Origin: Rhizobacter terrae
GTDB lineage: Bacteria > Pseudomonadota > Gammaproteobacteria > Burkholderiales > Burkholderiaceae_C
Reading direction: 5' to 3'
NCBI RefSeq assembly: GCF_003852895.1
Contig: NZ_QUSW01000002.1
Location: 744,001 to 808,000 of the forward strand
Length of the DNA: 64,000 bases
Shown here: positions 16,807 through 25,852 of the stretch, piece after piece
Position numbering within the stretch: the stretch's first letter is position 1
How the letters are laid out: every line of letters begins with the position of its first letter
The notes under the pieces: generated by a model
Seen by the model: the letters and a program-made list of their open reading frames with translations, nothing else
What the model was told of the DNA's origin: nothing
The model's database searches: none
Translations under genes and position numbers: made by a program

Positions 16807-17973
16807 TCACGGCACCTCGACGCTGACGCCGTCGGAAGCAGGTTCTCCGGTCACCGTCCACGCAAACACCGGCACCAGGCACATCAGCCCCGCCAGCACC
16901 CAGAACGCGCCGGGCAGGCCCACGCTCTTGGACACCAGCCCCACCGTAGCCGGCCCCATCAGGTGGCCGGCATAGCCCGTGGTGGTGATCGCCGCGATGG
17001 CCAGCGCGGCCGGCATGGCGCGCTGCGCCCCGGCTCGGCGAAAGAGCACCGGCACGATGTTGGACGCGCCGAAGCCGATCAGCAGGAAACCCGCCATCGC
17101 CATGCCCATGTGGGGTGCCAGCAGCAGGACGGCGAAGCCGCCGATCCCGACCAGTCCCCCCCACACCATCACCTTGAGGTCGCCGAAGCGGGCGGTGATG
17201 GCATCGCCGCCGAAGCGACCCGCCGTCATCGCGACGGAGAACACCGCATACCCGATACCGGCCTGTGCCGCACCCACCAGGCCGGTGTCGGTGAGCAGCA
17301 GGGCACTCCAGTCGAGCAAGGCGCCTTCGACCAGGAACATCACCGCCGCCAACGCGGCGATCAGCAGCACCGGGCCACGCGGGATCACGAGCAATGCGCC
17401 TTCCGATGTCTTCGCCGTGACCAGCAGCCTGGGCGCCGTGACCACCATCGCGACCAACATCAACGTAGAACAGATGAGCGTGCCGGCCAGCGGGCTGAGC
17501 GACAGCGACAGCAGGAAGGTCATGAGCGCAGCCCCCGCAAAGCCGCCGACGCTGAACAGCGCATGGAAGCCCGACATCAGCGGGCGCTTCGCATCGCGCT
17601 CGACCTCCACGGCCTGGACGTTCATGGCCACGTCCAGCGAGCCGAGCGCGCCGCCGAAGCCGAACAGCACCAGCGCCAGCAAGAGCGGCGTGTCGACGAC
17701 CGCCAGTGCCGGCAGCAGCACGACGAGGCCCATGCCACCGCTGATGATGACGGGCTTGCAGCCATAGCGGGCGCACAGCGGCCCGGTGCGCAGCATGGCG
17801 GCCACGGAGCCAATGCCCAGGCACAGCAGCAACAGCCCGAGCGTGCTGTCATCGACGGCGAGCCGCTGCTTCGCGAACGGCACGAGGGGTGCCCAGCAGG
17901 ACACGGCGAAGCCGGCCACCCAGAAGGCAAGCCGCGTGGACAGGCGGGACTGTGGCGTATCGGAAGAGGCCAT
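16807..17973 (-). CDS. MFS transporter (YbjJ-like)
   Basis: A 388-residue major facilitator protein with about 12 hydrophobic segments. The short N-terminus leads into LAFWVAGFAVSCWAPLVPF. The loop between helices 2 and 3 carries GPLCARYGCKP, a relaxed version of the family loop motif. The mid part has AMNVQAVEVER and MSGFHALFSVGGFAGA, as in the YbjJ/FucP-like group of unassigned inner-membrane transporters. It ends 15 bases from the convergent PpiC-like gene and is followed upstream by a DeoR-type regulator on the same strand. That suggests a sugar or sugar-acid substrate. The substrate is not determined. Confidence 0.8.
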   Translation of the reverse strand: MASSDTPQSRLSTRLAFWVAGFAVSCWAPLVPFAKQRLAVDDSTLGLLLLCLGIGSVAAMLRTGPLCARYGCKPVIISGGMGLVVLLPALAVVDTPLLLALVLFGFGGALGSLDVAMNVQAVEVERDAKRPLMSGFHALFSVGGFAGAALMTFLLSLSLSPLAGTLICSTLMLVAMVVTAPRLLVTAKTSEGALLVIPRGPVLLIAALAAVMFLVEGALLDWSALLLTDTGLVGAAQAGIGYAVFSVAMTAGRFGGDAITARFGDLKVMVWGGLVGIGGFAVLLLAPHMGMAMAGFLLIGFGASNIVPVLFRRAGAQRAMPAALAIAAITTTGYAGHLMGPATVGLVSKSVGLPGAFWVLAGLMCLVPVFAWTVTGEPASDGVSVEVP

Positions 17974-18005
17974 GGGCGGTGGTTGGCGCTGGAAGGTGGT
18001 TCGGA

Positions 18006-18782
18006 TCAGGCAGGGCGATCGGCCTTGACGACGGCCGTGCCTGCGCTTCGCAGCGAATCCAGGGCCGCCTCGGGCGCATCGAACTCGACGATGACCTGGT
18101 CGAAGTCGCTGATCGGTGCGACGCGGTGCGGGGCCTTCGCCTTGAGCTTCTCGCTGGTGGCCAGGGCGATGCAGGTCTGGCTGGCGGACAGCACAGCCCG
18201 CTTGAAGAGCGCATCGGCATGGTGGATGGCCGCCACGCCGCCCGCCGGGCTGACCGCGCAGGTGCCGAGGAAACAGCGGTCGATGTTCATGCCGGCGATG
18301 GCCTGCACCGCCGCCGCATCCACGCAGCCGCCAACCGCGGGATCGACGGTGCCGCCGACCATGATGAGCCGCAGGTCGGAGCGTCGCAACACCGTGGCGG
18401 CGATGTCGATGGAGTTGGTGGCGATCGTCAGCTCATGGTCTTCGGGCAGTGCCTCGGCCAGTGCGACGTTGGTGCTGGCCGCATCGAGGAAAACGAACTC
18501 GCCGGGCTGGATGGTCGCCGCAGCCTTGCGGGCCAGCGCAGCCTTGCGGTCGCGCGCCTCGTCGATGCGCACGACCATGGGCTTGCTGCCCGGGGCCAGC
18601 GGCAACGCCCCGCCGTACACGCGGCGGCAGCGGCCCTCGGCAGCGAGGGCGCGCAGGTCTCGCCGGATGGCGTCTTCCGACACGTCGAACTCGGTGGCGA
18701 GTGCCGCGGCAGTGACGGCCTGCCCCCGGGCGAGGCGGTCGGCAATCAGGTCACGGCGGGCAAGGGGCAGGTCAACAGGCAC
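18006..18782 (-). CDS. DeoR-family transcriptional regulator
   Basis: A DeoR-type repressor with an N-terminal helix-turn-helix (RRDLIADRLARGQAVTAAAL, then FDVSEDAIRRDLRALAAEG and RRVYGGALPL) and a C-terminal sugar-phosphate sensor domain (FLDAASTNVALAEALP, VGGTVDPAVGG, VIVEFDAP). The start is uncertain: GTG at 18782 gives 258 residues, and TTG at 18809 gives 267. Neither has a clear ribosome-binding site. I prefer 18782 because it leaves the repeated AAACGTGCA motifs in the promoter. It lies 32 bases before the MFS gene and probably controls it in response to a phosphorylated carbohydrate. Confidence 0.82.
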   Translation of the reverse strand: MPVDLPLARRDLIADRLARGQAVTAAALATEFDVSEDAIRRDLRALAAEGRCRRVYGGALPLAPGSKPMVVRIDEARDRKAALARKAAATIQPGEFVFLDAASTNVALAEALPEDHELTIATNSIDIAATVLRRSDLRLIMVGGTVDPAVGGCVDAAAVQAIAGMNIDRCFLGTCAVSPAGGVAAIHHADALFKRAVLSASQTCIALATSEKLKAKAPHRVAPISDFDQVIVEFDAPEAALDSLRSAGTAVVKADRPA

Positions 18783-18793
18783 GAATCGATCAT

Positions 18794-18831
18794 AAACGTG
18801 CAAAAACAAGAATGCAAACGTGCATGATCAT
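18794..18831. promoter_or_regulatory. Candidate DeoR operator: two AAACGTGCA repeats plus ATGATCAT palindrome
   Basis: AAACGTGCA occurs at 18794-18802 and 18816-18824, a spacing of 22 bases (two helical turns). It is followed directly by the palindrome ATGATCAT (18824-18831). The site sits just upstream of the regulator gene on its own strand. Autoregulation is inference. Confidence 0.45.
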
Positions 18832-18862
18832 GTACACGTGTCGGCGATCCGCCGTCAGAGCC

Positions 18863-19498
18863 TCAGCTGCCCACCAGCCCGTTGCGGATCGCGTAGACCG
18901 TCAGCTCCGAGTTGTTCTGCAGCCCGAGCTTCTCCAGCACACGGGCCCGGTAGACGCTCACCGTCTTCGGGCTGAGCATGAGGTCGTCGGCAATGTCCGA
19001 CAGCCGCTTGCCCGAGGCGATCATCACCAGCGTCTGCAGCTCGCGGTCCGACAACTTCTCGTGTGCCATCTCGGTCTGCGGCGTGGTGAGGCTTTCCACC
19101 AGCATCTGCGCGATCTCGGGCGTGACGTACTTGCGGCCCTGGGCCACCGTGCGCACTGCCTGCACGATGATGGCCGGGTCGCCGCCCTTGTTGACGTAGC
19201 CGAAGGCGCCCGCCCGCAGCGCGCGGATGGCGTACTGGTCTTCGGGGTACATGGACACCACCAGCACGCGCATCGTCGTGCCTTCGTCCTTGAGCACGTG
19301 CAGTACGTCCAAGCCGCTTCGGCCCGGCAGGTTGATGTCCAGCACCAGCACGTCGCAGGGCGTGTTGCGCATGAGGTTGCGCAATTCGCCGTAGTCGCCG
19401 GCTTCGCCCACCACCTGGATGTCCGGAGCGTCGGACAAGGTGTCCCGGATGCCGCGACGAATGAGGGCGTGATCGTCGCAGAGAATCACTTTGATCAT
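18863..19498 (-). CDS. NarL/FixJ-family response regulator
   Basis: A 211-residue two-domain regulator. The receiver has Asp54 (LVLDINLPGRSG) with Asp8 and Asp9 and the conserved Lys (VNKGG). The C-terminal LuxR-type helix-turn-helix reads LSDRELQTLVMIASGKRLSDI, then LMLSPKTVSVYRARVLEKLGL. The ATG at 19498 overlaps the kinase stop (ATGA), so the two are translated together. It is the likely phosphorylation target of the kinase upstream. Target genes are unknown. Confidence 0.9.
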   Translation of the reverse strand: MIKVILCDDHALIRRGIRDTLSDAPDIQVVGEAGDYGELRNLMRNTPCDVLVLDINLPGRSGLDVLHVLKDEGTTMRVLVVSMYPEDQYAIRALRAGAFGYVNKGGDPAIIVQAVRTVAQGRKYVTPEIAQMLVESLTTPQTEMAHEKLSDRELQTLVMIASGKRLSDIADDLMLSPKTVSVYRARVLEKLGLQNNSELTVYAIRNGLVGS

Positions 19499-20652
19499 AG
19501 ATCTCCCCAACCCGTCGGATCTTCGATCTCATGTGCCGCGCCAGGTGGGTCCTGTCGCGTGCCATCGGGTTCTGACAAGGGTACCGAGAGAATGAGCGTT
19601 GTGCCAGCAGGGCCACTGCTGAGATCGACCCAGCCGTCGACGGTGCGCGCGCGTTCGTGCAGGCCGCGGATGCCGAAGGACCTCGCCTTGGCAAGGTCTT
19701 CCTGGCTCAGGCCGCGGCCGTTGTCGGACACTTCCAGGGACAGCACGCCGCCGGCCAGCGCCAGGTCGATCTCGACGCGCGTGGCGTGCGCATGCTTGGT
19801 GATGTTGGTCAGCGCCTCCTGGGCCACGCGGTAGGCCACCAGCGGCACGCCCGCGGGCAGATGCTGCAGCGCGGGCAGCGCCGACTGCGGCGTGCGCAGC
19901 ACGCAGGTCACGCCGGTGCGGCGCTCGAAGCGGCCGGTCATCCACTGCAAGGCGGCCACCAGGCCCTGTTCAAGAATGGCCGGCCGCAGGTTGTGCATGA
20001 TGCGCTGGCTGGCCTCGATGGCCAGCGACACGGTCTCCAGCGCGCTGTTCACCCGCGCCTGCACCCCGGGTTCCTGCGAATGCCGGGCCATCCAGGCCAG
20101 GTCGAACTTCAGCGCGGTGAGCGAGCCACCGACGTCGTCATGGATTTCCCGGGCGATGGCTGCGCGCTCCATCTCGATGCTGGTCTGCAAGTGCTGGGCG
20201 AGTTCGTGCAGCCGCTGCTTGGACACGCCCAGCTCGCGGTCGGCCCGCTCGCGGGCGCGCCGCGTCTCCGCCGCCTCGATGGCGTGCAAGAGTGCCGGCA
20301 CCAGCCGCGCCAGGTTGTTCTTGAGCAGGTAGTCGCTGGCGCCGTTGCGCATGGCCTCGACCGCCGTGTCCTCGCCGATCTCGCCCGACACCAGCACGAA
20401 GGGAATGTCCAGGCCCTGCGCCTTGAGCAGGTCCAGCGCGATGAGTCCGGAGAAACCCGGAAGGTTGTAGTCGGAGACGATGACGTCCCAGTCCTCGTCC
20501 AGCGCCTTCAGGTAGTCGGCTTCGGTGTCGACCCGCAGGGCTTCGGGCTTGATGCCGCCGCGCCGCAGGTGCGCGAGCGTCAGCTCGTGATCGAGTTCGG
20601 AATCCTCGATGTGCAGGACGCGCAGGGACCGCTCGGGCGGGGGAGACGTCAT
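19495..20652 (-). CDS. Soluble histidine kinase with N-terminal receiver (HisKA_3 type)
   Basis: A 385-residue cytoplasmic kinase. The N-terminal receiver domain has Asp61 (VIVSDYNLPGFSG) and Lys in LLKNN. It is followed by the HisKA_3 dimerisation segment with His171 (AIAREIHDDVGGSLTALKF) and an ATP-binding domain (AQEALTNITKHAHAT, DNGRGL, GIRGLHERA). There is no membrane segment. The receiver ahead of the kinase suggests it is itself a step in a longer relay. I start it at the ATG at 20652. It is coupled to the NarL-type gene downstream and transcribed away from the chemotaxis operon. Confidence 0.88.
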   Translation of the reverse strand: MTSPPPERSLRVLHIEDSELDHELTLAHLRRGGIKPEALRVDTEADYLKALDEDWDVIVSDYNLPGFSGLIALDLLKAQGLDIPFVLVSGEIGEDTAVEAMRNGASDYLLKNNLARLVPALLHAIEAAETRRARERADRELGVSKQRLHELAQHLQTSIEMERAAIAREIHDDVGGSLTALKFDLAWMARHSQEPGVQARVNSALETVSLAIEASQRIMHNLRPAILEQGLVAALQWMTGRFERRTGVTCVLRTPQSALPALQHLPAGVPLVAYRVAQEALTNITKHAHATRVEIDLALAGGVLSLEVSDNGRGLSQEDLAKARSFGIRGLHERARTVDGWVDLSSGPAGTTLILSVPLSEPDGTRQDPPGAAHEIEDPTGWGDL

Positions 20653-20766
20653 TCGTGAAGTATGCCCGCAGCCATGGCCCAGCGTCATCCCCAAGCAATC
20701 ACGAAGGCAATGCGCAGCCCGTCACGATCAGGCCAGAGATGCAGGGTGTTTTGCCGGGTGATTGGG

Positions 20767-20794
20767 CTAATGTCCGCCGGCCCGCTGCCGAAAA
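20767..20794 (+). promoter_or_regulatory. Sigma-28 (FliA)-type promoter for the chemotaxis operon
   Basis: CTAAT (20767-20771), a 15-base spacer, then GCCGAAAA (20787-20794). Each half differs by one base from the FliA consensus CTAAA-N15-GCCGATAA. It lies about 100 bases before the first chemotaxis gene. This is a motif match only. Confidence 0.6.
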
Positions 20795-20895
20795 TGGCTC
20801 GTATGCGCACCGAATGCGCCGCTTCCCGCGTCTGCGGCAGGCAAAGCGTCCGGAAAGCGTCGAACAAGAAAGCTTTTCCGTGGAGCACGAAGCTG

Positions 20896-21348
20896 ATGAA
20901 TGAAGCCACCGAGCAGAACGAAGGGACCGCGTTGCCCCTGCTCGCGGCCGCCGACTTGCAAGACCACCTGATGACGGCCACGAATGACCTGGACCGACTT
21001 CAGACCCTGCTGTCCGACGCCTGCGACGTCCTTGCGCAAAGCTTTTATGGCGCCTCCGAGCAGCTCCAGGCGCTCATGGCCGCCCAGCAGGCCAGCGGCG
21101 GCCACGCCGAGGCCTACCCCGAGCTGATGCAAAAGCTCGGCGGTGCGGTCACCGCGCTGCAGTTCCAGGACATGGCTTCGCAACTGATCACGCACACCAA
21201 CAAGCGGCTTCGTTCCTGCGCCGACCAGATCGCCCGGGTGGCGATGGGCGAGGACGAGGAAGGGGCCGCCGTGGTGGAAGAAGCGCCGCTGCGCCCGAAC
21301 CCCGTCACCCAGGATGAGATGGACGCCGGTTCCATCGAATTGTTTTAA
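20896..21348 (+). CDS. CheZ-like chemotaxis protein
   Basis: A 150-residue helical protein at the head of the chemotaxis operon. It has LLAAADLQDHLMTATNDL, a long amphipathic stretch, and then ALQFQDMASQLITHTNKRL. The FQDxxxQ pattern matches the CheZ catalytic helix, where an Asp and a Gln four residues later help remove phosphate from CheY. The C-terminal tail is acidic and ends MDAGSIELF, like the CheY-binding tail of CheZ. At 150 residues it is shorter than typical CheZ (about 210). It is probably the CheY phosphatase of this system. The start is tentative because the ribosome-binding site is poor. Confidence 0.65.
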   Translation: MNEATEQNEGTALPLLAAADLQDHLMTATNDLDRLQTLLSDACDVLAQSFYGASEQLQALMAAQQASGGHAEAYPELMQKLGGAVTALQFQDMASQLITHTNKRLRSCADQIARVAMGEDEEGAAVVEEAPLRPNPVTQDEMDAGSIELF

Positions 21349-21394
21349 GAAACCGTCGAACCGACCGACATCTACGAAATTCTCGGAGAACGAA

Positions 21395-21757
21395 ATGCAT
21401 TCAATCCTCGCCGTGGACGACTCTGCTTCCATGCGCCAGATGGTGACCTTCACGCTCAAGAGCGCGGGCTACAACGTGGTGGAAGCGGTGGACGGGCAAG
21501 ACGCCTGGGAAAAGGCCGGCAGCCGGGACTTCGACCTCGTGCTCACCGACCAGAACATGCCCCGCATGGACGGCATCAGCCTGACCAAGAAACTGCGGGA
21601 CAACCCGAAGTTCAAGGCCACGCCCATCCTGATCCTCACCACCGAGTCGAGCGACCAGATGAAGCAGGCGGGCCGCAGCGCCGGTGCCACCGGCTGGCTG
21701 GTCAAGCCGTTCGACCCGGCCAAGCTCCTGGAAGTCATCAAGAAAGTCGTGCGCTGA
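21395..21757 (+). CDS. cheY: CheY, chemotaxis response regulator
   Basis: A single-domain receiver of 120 residues that, when phosphorylated by CheA, binds FliM and switches motor rotation. Acidic residues Asp8 and Asp9, phospho-acceptor Asp52 (LTDQNMPRMDG), Thr in LTTESS and Lys in VKPFDP are all present. A CGGAGAA site precedes the ATG. It lies between the CheZ-like gene and cheA. Confidence 0.93.
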   Translation: MHSILAVDDSASMRQMVTFTLKSAGYNVVEAVDGQDAWEKAGSRDFDLVLTDQNMPRMDGISLTKKLRDNPKFKATPILILTTESSDQMKQAGRSAGATGWLVKPFDPAKLLEVIKKVVR

Positions 21758-21804
21758 ACGCAAGCGCCGCTACGACAGGACGACACGTACACGGAGAGCA
21801 CGCC

Positions 21805-23946
21805 ATGGGCGAGATGACATCAGAAGGTGCAAGCCTCAGCGCCGGGATCGACCTGAGCCAGTTCTACCAGGTCTTCTTCGAAGAGGCCGGCGAGAACCTG
21901 GACCGGATGGAGCAGCAGCTCCTCGAGATCAACATCGAGGCGGCCGACGACGAGGAACTCAACTCCATCTTCCGCTGCGCGCACTCGGTGAAGGGTGGCG
22001 CGGCGACCTTCGGCTTTGCCGACGTGGCCGAGCTGACGCACCAGATGGAGACGCTGCTGGACAAGCTGCGCCGCCACGAGCTGCAGCCCACCGCCGCGAT
22101 GGTGGACGTGCTGCTGCAGTCGGGCGACGCGCTGCGCGCCCAGCTCGCCCGCCACCAGGGCGGCGGCGGCCCGGAGATCGACACCACCGAGCTGCTGTTC
22201 AACATCCGCGCGATGGTGGCTGGCGAAGCGCCGGTCACGCCCATCGCCACCGCACCCAAGCCCGCGCCGAAGCCGGTGCTGGCCGAGCCGATGCCTGCCG
22301 CATCGGCCATGCCGGCGCCCGGCAACGTCACACCGGCCCGCTCGCTGGAAGTGCGCGTGGGCCCGCTGGACAATCCCAAGCAGGCCGACAACATCGTCGA
22401 GCTGTTCGCCGAGATCGTCGACCTGGGCACCATCGAACCCATCGACGGCGGCCAGGCCGTCGAGGGCATGCGCCGCTTCAAGATCATCACCACCAGCACG
22501 GACAACGACCTGCTGGACCTGTTCACCTTCCACGTGGCCCGCGAGCACGTGCAGCTGCTGCCCTTCGACGACGGCTACGGCTTCCACGAAGGCGCCCCCG
22601 GTGCACCGGCCAAGGCCGAGCCGGACCTGGGCTACGGCTTCTTCGACGACGCCCCTGGCGCCCCGTCGATGACCGCTGCCGAGAAGGCCGCCTCCGCGCC
22701 GTCCGCCCCCGAGGCCGTGACGCCGGTGGCTGCCGCCGCCCGCACCGCGGTCAAGGCCGACAAGGCCCCCGCCGCTGCGCTGGAAAGCTCCACGCTGCGC
22801 GTGTCGGTCGAGAAGGTCGACCAGCTCATCAACCTCGTGGGCGAACTCGTCATCACGCAGGCGATGCTGGCGCAGAACAGCAAGAACATCGACCCGGCCC
22901 TGTACCAGCAGCTCGCTGCGGGCCTGGCGGACCTGGATCGCAACACCCGCGACTTGCAAGAGTCGGTGATGTCGATCCGCATGATTCCGATGTCGGTGGT
23001 GTTCAACCGCTTCCCGCGCATGCTGCGCGACCTCGCCGCCAAGCTGGGCAAGAAGGTCGACTTCGTGACGCAGGGCGAGGCCACCGAGCTCGACAAGGGC
23101 CTGGTGGAGAAGATCACCGACCCGCTGACCCACCTGGTGCGCAACTCCTGCGACCACGGCATCGAGATGCCGGCGGACCGCCTGGCCAAGGGCAAGCCCG
23201 AGAGCGGCACCATCACCCTGTCGGCCTCTCACCAGGGCGGCAGCATCGTCATCGAAGTGCGCGACGACGGCCGCGGCCTGAATCGCGAGAAGCTGATCAG
23301 CAAGGCCCGCGAGCGCGGCATCCATGCGCCGGACTCGCTGACCGATCCGGAAGTGTGGAACCTGATCTTCGAGCCGGGCTTCTCCACCGCCGAGCAGGTG
23401 ACCGACGTGTCCGGCCGCGGCGTGGGCATGGACGTGGTCAAGAAGAACATCGCGTCGCTGGGCGGCACGGTGGAGATCGACTCCGCCGACGGCTACGGCA
23501 TGCGCGTCTCGGTGCGCCTGCCGCTGACCCTGGCGATCATGGACGGCATGAGTGTGGGCGTGGGCGACGAGGTCTACATCCTCCCGCTGTCGTCCGTGGT
23601 CGAGAGCTTCCAGGTGGAAGACCAGACCATCAAGACCATCGGCAACTCCGGCCGCGTCGTGGAAGTGCGCGACGAGTACATGCCGGTGATCGGGCTTGAA
23701 GACGTGTTCCAGGTGCCGCGCTTCGACTTCGAGCACGTCGCCGGGATCATGGTCGTCGTGGAAGCCGAAGGCGGACGCGTGGCGCTGCTGGTGGACGAAC
23801 TGCTCGGCCAGCAACAGGTCGTGGTCAAGAACCTCGAAGCCAACTACCGCAAGGTCAACGATGTGTCGGGCGCCACGATCATGGGCGATGGCCGCGTGGC
23901 CCTCATCCTGGACGTGGGCAGCCTGGTTCGCCGCTCGCGGCATTGA
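21805..23946 (+). CDS. cheA: CheA, chemotaxis histidine kinase
   Basis: A 713-residue kinase that receives signals from MCP-CheW arrays and phosphorylates CheY. The HPt domain carries His60 (FRCAHSVKGGAATFGF). A long linker (about residues 135-325) includes a small domain and two copies of a GYGF...APGAP motif (from residues 257 and 276). The dimerisation region, ATP-binding domain (HLVRNSCDHGIE, DDGRGLN, GRGVGMDVVK) and C-terminal CheW-like regulatory domain (LVDELLGQQQVVVKNLE) follow. The phosphotransfer and ATP-binding motifs look intact. Confidence 0.95.
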   Translation: MGEMTSEGASLSAGIDLSQFYQVFFEEAGENLDRMEQQLLEINIEAADDEELNSIFRCAHSVKGGAATFGFADVAELTHQMETLLDKLRRHELQPTAAMVDVLLQSGDALRAQLARHQGGGGPEIDTTELLFNIRAMVAGEAPVTPIATAPKPAPKPVLAEPMPAASAMPAPGNVTPARSLEVRVGPLDNPKQADNIVELFAEIVDLGTIEPIDGGQAVEGMRRFKIITTSTDNDLLDLFTFHVAREHVQLLPFDDGYGFHEGAPGAPAKAEPDLGYGFFDDAPGAPSMTAAEKAASAPSAPEAVTPVAAAARTAVKADKAPAAALESSTLRVSVEKVDQLINLVGELVITQAMLAQNSKNIDPALYQQLAAGLADLDRNTRDLQESVMSIRMIPMSVVFNRFPRMLRDLAAKLGKKVDFVTQGEATELDKGLVEKITDPLTHLVRNSCDHGIEMPADRLAKGKPESGTITLSASHQGGSIVIEVRDDGRGLNREKLISKARERGIHAPDSLTDPEVWNLIFEPGFSTAEQVTDVSGRGVGMDVVKKNIASLGGTVEIDSADGYGMRVSVRLPLTLAIMDGMSVGVGDEVYILPLSSVVESFQVEDQTIKTIGNSGRVVEVRDEYMPVIGLEDVFQVPRFDFEHVAGIMVVVEAEGGRVALLVDELLGQQQVVVKNLEANYRKVNDVSGATIMGDGRVALILDVGSLVRRSRH

Positions 23947-23958
23947 TTGAACTGACGC

Positions 23959-23984
23959 ACGAACCGCGCCGATGCGCGGTTCGT
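23959..23984. terminator. Strong hairpin after cheA (possible attenuator)
   Basis: Arms ACGAACCGCGC (23959-23969) and GCGCGGTTCGT (23974-23984) form a perfect 11-bp stem with a CGAT loop, 12 bases after cheA. A TTTT occurs only at 24001-24004, so it is not a textbook terminator. It may lower read-through into, or stabilise the mRNA before, the MCP genes. Confidence 0.5.
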
Positions 23985-24018
23985 CGCATCAGGCCCCCTG
24001 TTTTCCGGTGTGGACACC

Positions 24019-25824
24019 ATGAAACTCAACAACCTCAGGATTCGCACGCGACTGCTGCTGGGCTTCGGCCTGGTGCTGGCGCTGCTGCTGGTGATGGTCG
24101 CCTTCTCGGTGACGCAACTTGCGAGGACGCAGGCCAACCTGGAAGCAACCGCCGAGTACGGCCGCCGCGCCAACCTCGCCGACCAATGGCTGCAGAAATC
24201 GCAGCTCAATGCGACCCGGACCATCGCCGTGGCCAAGGCCGCCGGACTGCCGGAAATGGAGCAGTACTTCGGTCCATTGGTGAAGGCGACCACCGATGAG
24301 ATCACCACCATCCAGAAGCAACTGGAAGCGGCCATCACCAGCGACAAGGGCCGCGAGCTGATGGCCCTCATCGGCAAGCAACGTGCCGAATACCTGGAGC
24401 ACCGCGCCAAGCTGCAGGAGCTGTTCAAGGCCGCCGACCAGCCCGCCGTCGAAACCCTGCTGAAGGAAAAGCTTCAACCGGCGACCGCGAGCTACCTCAA
24501 GGCCATGGACGAGCTCAGCAAGTACGAGACGCAACTGGCCGACGGCCGCACTGCGCAAGCCGCCGCCGACGTGCAGATGGCCAAGATGACCATGCTCGTG
24601 CTGGTGCTCGCCAGCCTGGCCGTGGGCATCGGCGGCGCGGTGGTCATCACCCGCTCGGTCACCCAACCCATCGGGGAAGCCGTGGACGTGGCCCGCGTGA
24701 TCGCCGGCAACGACCTGTCTCACACCGTGCAGTCCGACCGAAAGGACGAACTGGGCGACCTGCTGCGCGCCCTGGGCCAGATGCAGACCTCGCTGCGCCA
24801 GATGGTGGGCCAGGTGCGCTCGGCCACCGACAGCATCAGCACCGCGTCGATGGAGATCGCCACCGGCAACCAGGACCTGAGCGTGCGCACGGAGCAGACC
24901 GCCTCGAACCTGCAGGCGGCTGCGTCGTCGATGGAGCACCTCACGGGCACCGTGAAGCAGTCCGCCGATTCCGCCCGCCAGGCCAACCAGCTCGCCGCCT
25001 CCGCCGCCGAAGTGGCCGCCCGCGGCGGCGTGGTGGTGTCCAAGGTGGTGAGCACCATGGACGACATCAACAACTCGTCCAAGAAGATCAGCGACATCAT
25101 CGGCGTGATCGATGGCATCGCCTTCCAGACCAACATCCTCGCGCTGAATGCGGCAGTGGAAGCGGCGCGCGCCGGCGAGCAAGGCCGCGGCTTCGCGGTG
25201 GTGGCCGGTGAGGTGCGTTCGCTGGCCCAGCGCAGCGCGCAGGCCGCCAAGGAAATCAAGGGCCTGATCGGCGCGAGCGTCGAGAAGGTGGAGTCCGGTT
25301 CCAAGCTGGTGGCCGACGCCGGCCAGACCATGCAGGAGATCGTGGGCTCTGTGCAGCGCGTGACGGACATCATCGGTGAGATCACCGCCGCGTCGAGCGA
25401 ACAGAGCGATGGCATCGGCCAGGTCAACAGCTCGGTCGTGCAGCTCGACCAGATGACGCAGCAGAACGCCGCGCTGGTGGAGCAAAGCGCTGCCGCCGCC
25501 GAATCGCTCAAGGAACAAGCCGTGCGCCTGGCCCAGGTGGTGGGCACCTTCCGCCTGGACGTGCCCCAAGGCCCGGTGATGGGCCAGCCCGCAGCCACAA
25601 AGCCGACAGCACCGGCCGTGGCCAAGCCGGCCCCGAAGTCCGATAGCAAGCCTGTTGGCACCAAGCCCGTCGCCGCCAAGGCCGAACCCAAGCCCGCGGC
25701 CAAGGCTGCGCCGAAGACCGACACCCGCCCGGAGCCCGCCCTGGCCGCCCCGGTGCAGGCGCCAGCCCAGCCCCAGTTCGCCCCGTCATCGTCCCAGGGC
25801 GATGACGACTGGGAAACCTTCTGA
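24019..25824 (+). CDS. Methyl-accepting chemotaxis protein 1, with CheR/CheB-docking tail
   Basis: A Tar/Tsr-type receptor of about 601 residues. The first membrane segment is about residues 9-31 ([19 protein letters not shown]), followed by a periplasmic four-helix-type ligand domain, a second segment (about 190-213) and HAMP. The methylation/signalling domain has the conserved tip at about residue 365 ([18 protein letters not shown]). A Pro/Ala/Lys-rich linker of about 80 residues ends in DDDWETF, matching the NWETF-type pentapeptide that tethers CheR and CheB. The ATG at 24019 is preferred over a GTG at 24010. The ligand is unknown. Confidence 0.93.
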   Translation: MKLNNLRIRTRLLLGFGLVLALLLVMVAFSVTQLARTQANLEATAEYGRRANLADQWLQKSQLNATRTIAVAKAAGLPEMEQYFGPLVKATTDEITTIQKQLEAAITSDKGRELMALIGKQRAEYLEHRAKLQELFKAADQPAVETLLKEKLQPATASYLKAMDELSKYETQLADGRTAQAAADVQMAKMTMLVLVLASLAVGIGGAVVITRSVTQPIGEAVDVARVIAGNDLSHTVQSDRKDELGDLLRALGQMQTSLRQMVGQVRSATDSISTASMEIATGNQDLSVRTEQTASNLQAAASSMEHLTGTVKQSADSARQANQLAASAAEVAARGGVVVSKVVSTMDDINNSSKKISDIIGVIDGIAFQTNILALNAAVEAARAGEQGRGFAVVAGEVRSLAQRSAQAAKEIKGLIGASVEKVESGSKLVADAGQTMQEIVGSVQRVTDIIGEITAASSEQSDGIGQVNSSVVQLDQMTQQNAALVEQSAAAAESLKEQAVRLAQVVGTFRLDVPQGPVMGQPAATKPTAPAVAKPAPKSDSKPVGTKPVAAKAEPKPAAKAAPKTDTRPEPALAAPVQAPAQPQFAPSSSQGDDDWETF

Positions 25825-25852
25825 GCCCAGTCGCTGACACAGGACCACTGAC

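Noticed and set aside
16807-17973. MFS transporter as exporter of the RiPP product
   Set aside because: It is convergent with the cluster and is followed by its own DeoR-type regulator, so a sugar-type role fits better.
20653-20895. Extending the CheZ-like gene upstream to an in-frame start near 20662
   Set aside because: The added residues look like untranslated leader, overlap the candidate sigma-28 promoter, and resemble nothing in CheZ-type proteins.
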